A stretch of DNA of 64,000 bases from DVEG01 sp964405435 (GTDB taxonomy: Bacteria > Cyanobacteriota > Cyanobacteriia > Cyanobacteriales > Oscillatoriaceae). The position numbers and the translations under genes were made by a program. The first letter of the stretch is position 1; every line of letters starts with the position of its first letter. Below are positions 60,741-64,000 of this stretch, piece after piece. The notes below the pieces were generated by a model, which saw nothing but the letters and a program-made list of their open reading frames with translations, did no database searches and was not told the origin of the DNA. Location of the stretch: positions 1 through 64,000 of the forward strand of contig CAYOOD010000021.1 of NCBI GenBank assembly GCA_964405435.1, written 5' to 3'.

Positions 60741-61196
60741 ATGAGTGCCTGTAGTTTAGCAAAGCCGCGAAGCAAACAGCCACAGGATGCCTCTACAGCC
60801 TCAAATCAGTTTACTGTCGCGCTTGGTTGCTTTTTGCGAGAAATCGGTTGTGCGGATCGAGTCGCACTACAAAACTGCAAGGTTCCCTTCATACCAGAAG
60901 TACAAGCAGGCAAAGTGAGATATATCGTCAAACTTGTATACATAAGTGAGCCAGACAGTAAAGGCCATCGTAAACGTAAAAAATTTACATAATTCTCGAG
61001 ATTTCGGTCGCTATTCGCGCGCGACAAAACGAAACACAGCAACTGTCAGCGGAACTACAGGCTGCAACGCGGCAGGGAATCTGTCGCCCGAATCAAAAAA
61101 ATCAGCAGTGTGGCGGATCTAAGTTTTACACAGCGGGGGCGTCCTATCAAAAAAGTGTGGCGGCTGCTCTATTCTGTGACAGAGGAAGATGAGTAG
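60741..61196 (+). pseudogene. decayed reading frame of unknown family
   Basis: An 83-codon frame (60741-60992) ends with GKVRYIVKLVYISEPDSKGH and a basic tail. Protein-like sequence continues in another frame (ISVAIRARQNETQQLSAELQ) and then a third (VARIKKISSVADLSFTQRGR, PIKKVWRLLYSVTEEDE, stop at 61196). The three pieces follow one another without large gaps, which suggests one gene of about 150 codons broken by frameshifts. I do not recognise the family. The first piece alone could still be expressed. Confidence 0.45.
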
Positions 61197-61335
61197 AGCG
61201 ATCGCCAACAGCAATGCCTATCTATTGCGGGCCACCGATCGCCCCCGAGTCTGGATCTGCCCTCCACCTCGGGCGCGAATCGAGAGGGAGGCGATCGGGC
61301 GATCGCAGATAACGCGAAACCTATGAGGTAGCACC

Positions 61336-61518
61336 GTGAAATTTGAAATTAATTTTTACCGAGAAAAATCGCACCTAGCCGTTCACACGACCGTTAAGCT
61401 CGACTGGATGTTGACGCTGCCGCTTCCTGTTTGGCAAGGCGGCATCAGCCACGTCAACTGGGTTCGCGCGGCTTACGGACTGCCGCCCCTGCCCGAATCT
61501 GAAGACTATTTTTTTTAA
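61336..61518 (+). CDS. short hypothetical protein
   Basis: 60 residues, GTG start with GAGGTA upstream. It contains VKLDWMLTLPLPVWQGGI and AAYGLPPLPESEDYFF. The sequence is balanced and reads like a protein, but I recognise no family. It is followed 20 bases later by a good hairpin. Confidence 0.5.
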   Translation: MKFEINFYREKSHLAVHTTVKLDWMLTLPLPVWQGGISHVNWVRAAYGLPPLPESEDYFF

Positions 61519-61538
61519 ATCGCGCCACTGAACGACGG

Positions 61539-61567
61539 CAAAGCCCCTCCAAAAAGCCGGGGCTTTG
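61539..61567 (+). terminator. CAAAGCCCC hairpin
   Basis: CAAAGCCCC and GGGGCTTTG form a 9-bp stem around TCCAAAAAGCC. It stands 20 bases after the stop of the 60-residue gene. Confidence 0.65.
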
Positions 61568-62075
61568 CTGCTTTCGGCTCGATCTGCTGGTGAACTCCCG
61601 GCAAGAGCTTGGCGGAAATTGTTACAAAAATTTATCAACTAGGGGATTGACAGCCGGCGACTTTCGCCCTTTCTGGCGATCGCCTGGACTAGAATTTTTA
61701 AAACTTTAATTATAGCATTCTTTGTAACGTTTTACAAAAAACTAATATTTTTTTACATTTTTTAATCTTTTGCCGCTTCTCAATTCCCCGGTTGTGCCGG
61801 GATGGCTTCCGAGCTTTCAAGCCTCGGCTATCTTAGGTCACAGCTATCTTCGCTAGAGCAGACAGTCGCAGCCGTGGAGTCAAGCCGAGTACAGAAATGT
61901 AAATTTTTGTTAAGTCACTCTCTCGATTTCGCAATATGTCTTATAAAAAATTCATAATGAACGGCGGGAGCGTTAAAGTTCCACCCTCACCCCCGGGCTC
62001 TAGACCGCCTGTAGCGGTGCGGGCACTGGGCTGTCGGATCGCGTTCGTTTCCCTCATCGTTTAGGAGTTATTGGC
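61568..62075. other. 508-bp upstream region of the Pro/Ala-rich protein gene
   Basis: No gene seen. The part at 61690-61780 is AT-rich and the later part is GC-rich. The long leader and a TAGGAG ribosome site at 62062-62067 suggest a well-expressed gene downstream. Confidence 0.45.
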
Positions 62076-62459
62076 ATGTTCGGTTTTCTCAAGAACTTGT
62101 TCGGCGGCATTTTTAGCTTCCTCGGCGGTCTTCTGGGCTTCAAAAAGTCCGAATACGTCTTGGAATTCGAGTCGGCTCCTGCCGCCGCATCGGCTGCAAC
62201 CACTCAGCTCGCCAAACCAGCCGCAACCGAGCCGGCTCAACCGGCTAAAGCCACAGCACCCGCGCCGGCTCCAGCCAAACCGTCTCAACCAGCGGTTGCG
62301 GCTCCATCTCCCAAACCCGAGCCTGCCAAAGCTCCGGCTCTAGCGGGTGGTTTTGCCAGCAACTACTCCCTGCCCACCGTTACCTCCTCTCGTCGCCGAC
62401 CGGGCGCGAATATGAATTCTTTCTTGGACATGGCGCGGCAAGTGAATCCGTCTCGATAG
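62076..62459 (+). CDS. small protein with amphipathic N-terminus and Pro/Ala-rich linker
   Basis: 127 residues. The N-terminus FGFLKNLFGGIFSFLGGLLG is hydrophobic with Gly and Phe spacing, like a membrane-surface helix or hairpin. KKSEYVLEFE follows. The middle (about 35-90) is a Pro/Ala/Lys-rich flexible linker. The end (NYSLPTVTSSRRRPGANMNS, FLDMARQVNP) is conserved-looking and may bind a partner. Strong ribosome site TAGGAG, 8 bases from ATG. No known domain; I suggest a membrane-tethered adaptor, as inference. Confidence 0.7.
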   Translation: MFGFLKNLFGGIFSFLGGLLGFKKSEYVLEFESAPAAASAATTQLAKPAATEPAQPAKATAPAPAPAKPSQPAVAAPSPKPEPAKAPALAGGFASNYSLPTVTSSRRRPGANMNSFLDMARQVNPSR

Positions 62460-62474
62460 GACATCGAGTAAAGT

Positions 62475-62624
62475 GATGAGTAATGAGTGCTCTTCAGCTT
62501 CGGCTGAGTGCTGAGTAGGGGCTTTTCGCGAAAAGGCCGTTATTGAGTGCTGAGTGCTGAATACTCACCACCCTCACTCACCCCACTCAACGCTCAGCAC
62601 TCGGCACTTTCCACTCGCCCATCT
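62475..62624. repeat. degenerate GAGTGCT / CACTCA short repeats
   Basis: Words such as TGAGTGCT, GAGTGCTGA, CACTCACC and CTCAGCACT recur on both sides of a short spacer, giving an overall inverted layout. The same family lies at 60-169. It separates two convergent genes. Confidence 0.7.
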
Positions 62625-63725
62625 CTACCCCCTGTTTTTGAGAAAGACGAGCGCGCTGTAAAGTTGAAAAGCCGGGTCCCAGTCGGTGGGGTCGCGGCGA
62701 AACAAGTCAATGTGAGGCTTGACACGTCCGAGCAAGTCCGGGTAATCCTGCGCTGTTTCTCCAAACAGAGAAAAATTCGACCAGACAGGTGCTTTCGGCA
62801 GCTTTTGTTTGAGCAAATCGAGCAAGTTATTCCAGTAGAGGCGATTGGTGAGGTGGCCTGTAGGCCCCACTTTACTGGCAGCAGGAGTCAGATCGAGCCC
62901 TTGCTGAAATTCATAGGTAAAATTGTTCAGGCGCAGGATACTGCTCCGACCGGGTAAATGCAGGTCGCAAAAGTGCGCGTAATCTTGGGTGGATTCTTTG
63001 CGCTGTACGTCGTTGCGGCTGAGGTTGTACTCGACAACTTGTTCAAAAACTGGCAAGAGTCCTTCGACTCGCTGGGTGACTTCCGACCAGTTAAAGGTCA
63101 AAGCCCCCATTTGCTCGGCTTCATTTTTGCAAATGACGGTGGCTTGGGGAGACGCGGCCTGGAAGTAGCAGACCCGGAAAACGTTTATTTTCTGAATGTC
63201 AGCGAGGGATGCCCAAAAGTTGGGGATGCCGGCTTCTCGGAGTTGTTGGCTGTAAACTTGCAACTCTCCGATGGTGCCCGTGCGGTAGGCGCGCCAACCT
63301 TGGCTGGGCAGCAGCAGCCGCGCGGTGTAGGGGTCGGTGTTCATTATGCGGGCAAAGTTTTTGGCGGCTTGGGGTTTGGCTTCAGCACTGAGGGGTTCTA
63401 GGACTAAGATGCCCGGTTCGGCATTGCGGGGATCGGCTTTGGCGATCGCGATCGCTTCCTGACGCTGTTCTTTTTCCTTTTCTTCGAGGCGCTGCAATCC
63501 TTGACGCGCTTGGGCTAGCACTTTTGGCACGGTTGTCCCTCGCAGCAATTGCCGGTAAATTTTTTCTGCCGCCTCCACTTTGCCGCTCACTTCCTGCAAG
63601 CGTCCGACGTACAATTGCACCCAGGGATTTTGCGGCGAAGTTTTGTAGAGTTGTTTGAGCAGTTCGGATGCCGTTCGGTAGTCTTTTTGCTCAAAGGCTG
63701 CGGCCACTCGTTCGATGTCGCTCAT
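62625..63725 (-). CDS. conserved cyanobacterial TPR-containing protein
   Basis: 366 residues. The first 65 residues are one or two TPR units (AAFEQKDYRTASELLKQLYK and a following AEKIYRQLL). A helical linker precedes a C-terminal globular part of about 270 residues (PYTARLLLPSQGWRAYRTG, YAHFCDLHLPGRSSILRLNN). I know no function for it. There is no signal peptide, so it is cytoplasmic. The gene is alone, convergent with the Pro/Ala-rich protein gene. Confidence 0.72.
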   Translation of the reverse strand: MSDIERVAAAFEQKDYRTASELLKQLYKTSPQNPWVQLYVGRLQEVSGKVEAAEKIYRQLLRGTTVPKVLAQARQGLQRLEEKEKEQRQEAIAIAKADPRNAEPGILVLEPLSAEAKPQAAKNFARIMNTDPYTARLLLPSQGWRAYRTGTIGELQVYSQQLREAGIPNFWASLADIQKINVFRVCYFQAASPQATVICKNEAEQMGALTFNWSEVTQRVEGLLPVFEQVVEYNLSRNDVQRKESTQDYAHFCDLHLPGRSSILRLNNFTYEFQQGLDLTPAASKVGPTGHLTNRLYWNNLLDLLKQKLPKAPVWSNFSLFGETAQDYPDLLGRVKPHIDLFRRDPTDWDPAFQLYSALVFLKNRG

Positions 63726-63951
63726 GGGGGTGGGCCTGATTTGGCTAAAAAATTAAAAAGTCAAAATGAAACTTTACAAAGAGCTTTTTTTATTTTGACT
63801 GCTCAATTCTCTGTTGACCAAGCTCGGGCTGCTACCCTGTTTGAGTTGAGGTGGCTGCGAATTTCTCAAAGCGGTATTTTTATAAGTATAAAATCTAAAA
63901 TCTCGTCGCTTAAATATAAAAGTCTTATTTTTTAAATCTAAAATCTAGAAT
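63726..63951. other. AT-rich gap at the right end
   Basis: Upstream of the TPR protein gene. AT-rich, with the near-repeat AATCTAAAATCT/TATAAAATCTAAAATCT at about 63885-63955. No gene seen. Confidence 0.4.
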
Positions 63952-64000
63952 CTAGAATTTCAGATGGTTTGATTCCCAGGCGGCTGCGATGAAGGACATG
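63952..64000 (-). CDS. C-terminal end of a truncated gene (window edge)
   Basis: On the reverse strand the frame enters from beyond the window and ends SFIAAAWESNHLKF with a TAG at 63952-63954. The residues look like a genuine protein end, but 15 codons are too few to name it. Confidence 0.4.
   Translation of the reverse strand, partial: MSFIAAAWESNHLKF

Noticed and set aside
1..64000. tRNA or rRNA genes
   Set aside because: I looked for T-loop and anticodon-arm patterns in the gaps and for rRNA words and found none, though a covariance search would be more sensitive.

Overview
The window is chromosomal DNA of a cyanobacterium, most probably a filamentous Oscillatoriales-type species. The palindrome GCGATCGC (HIP1) occurs many times both inside and between genes. 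The protein families are typically cyanobacterial: DUF1822, DUF928, CHASE2 cyclase, Pilin_GH, Rcp1-like regulator and many PAS kinases. Intergenic DNA carries palindromic repeats of the AGAAACCCGG and GTAGGGGCGG types. I see no tRNA, rRNA, CRISPR array or intact insertion sequence.

Region 0-15.6 kb: a D-Ala-D-Ala carboxypeptidase (dacB), then plsX, fabH, fabD and plsC for fatty acid initiation and phospholipid synthesis. These four genes often sit together in filamentous cyanobacteria, but here the row is broken twice. Between fabH and fabD lies a reverse-strand module of a sigma-70-like factor, a DUF1822 protein and a 1155-residue TPR-CHAT protease-like protein. Between fabD and plsC lie a PspA/IM30-like protein, a phosphate-binding-like protein and a hexapeptide acetyltransferase. 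The acetyltransferase is enclosed by a 558-bp direct duplication, which leaves a truncated plsC start and a truncated binding-protein end.

Region 15.8-33.3 kb: a CHASE2 nucleotide cyclase, a DUF928 protein, a secreted TPR protein, small YbjQ and PEBP proteins, two solitary DNA methyltransferases, a surface-repeat protein and metH. Toxin-antitoxin loci in several states are scattered here: an intact TumA/TumE-like pair, a PIN-domain remnant, and an antitoxin with a broken RelE-like toxin. A tightly overlapping operon of two DUF488 proteins and a dual-OB protein closes the region.

Region 33.8-48.2 kb: a signalling island with four large PAS/GAF histidine kinases and one Rcp1-like response regulator. 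Three of the genes appear to form one reverse-strand operon (hybrid kinase, CHASE3 kinase, response regulator).

Region 48.4-64 kb: exported and surface proteins. These are an RTX/PTPE-repeat/Calx-beta/FG-GAP adhesin-like protein, an exported TPR-CHAT protein, an exported TPR protein, an exported pentapeptide-TPR protein and a third, short CHAT protein. Among them are a cas6 gene without other cas genes or an array, a second PlsC-like acyltransferase, a 124-bp tandem repeat, a decayed reading frame, and small conserved-looking proteins.

The strongest candidate for an unusual system is the sigma / DUF1822 / TPR-CHAT module. Its parts list resembles the protease-substrate-sigma logic known from type III-E CRISPR (TPR-CHAT, Csx30, sigma), but without CRISPR genes.
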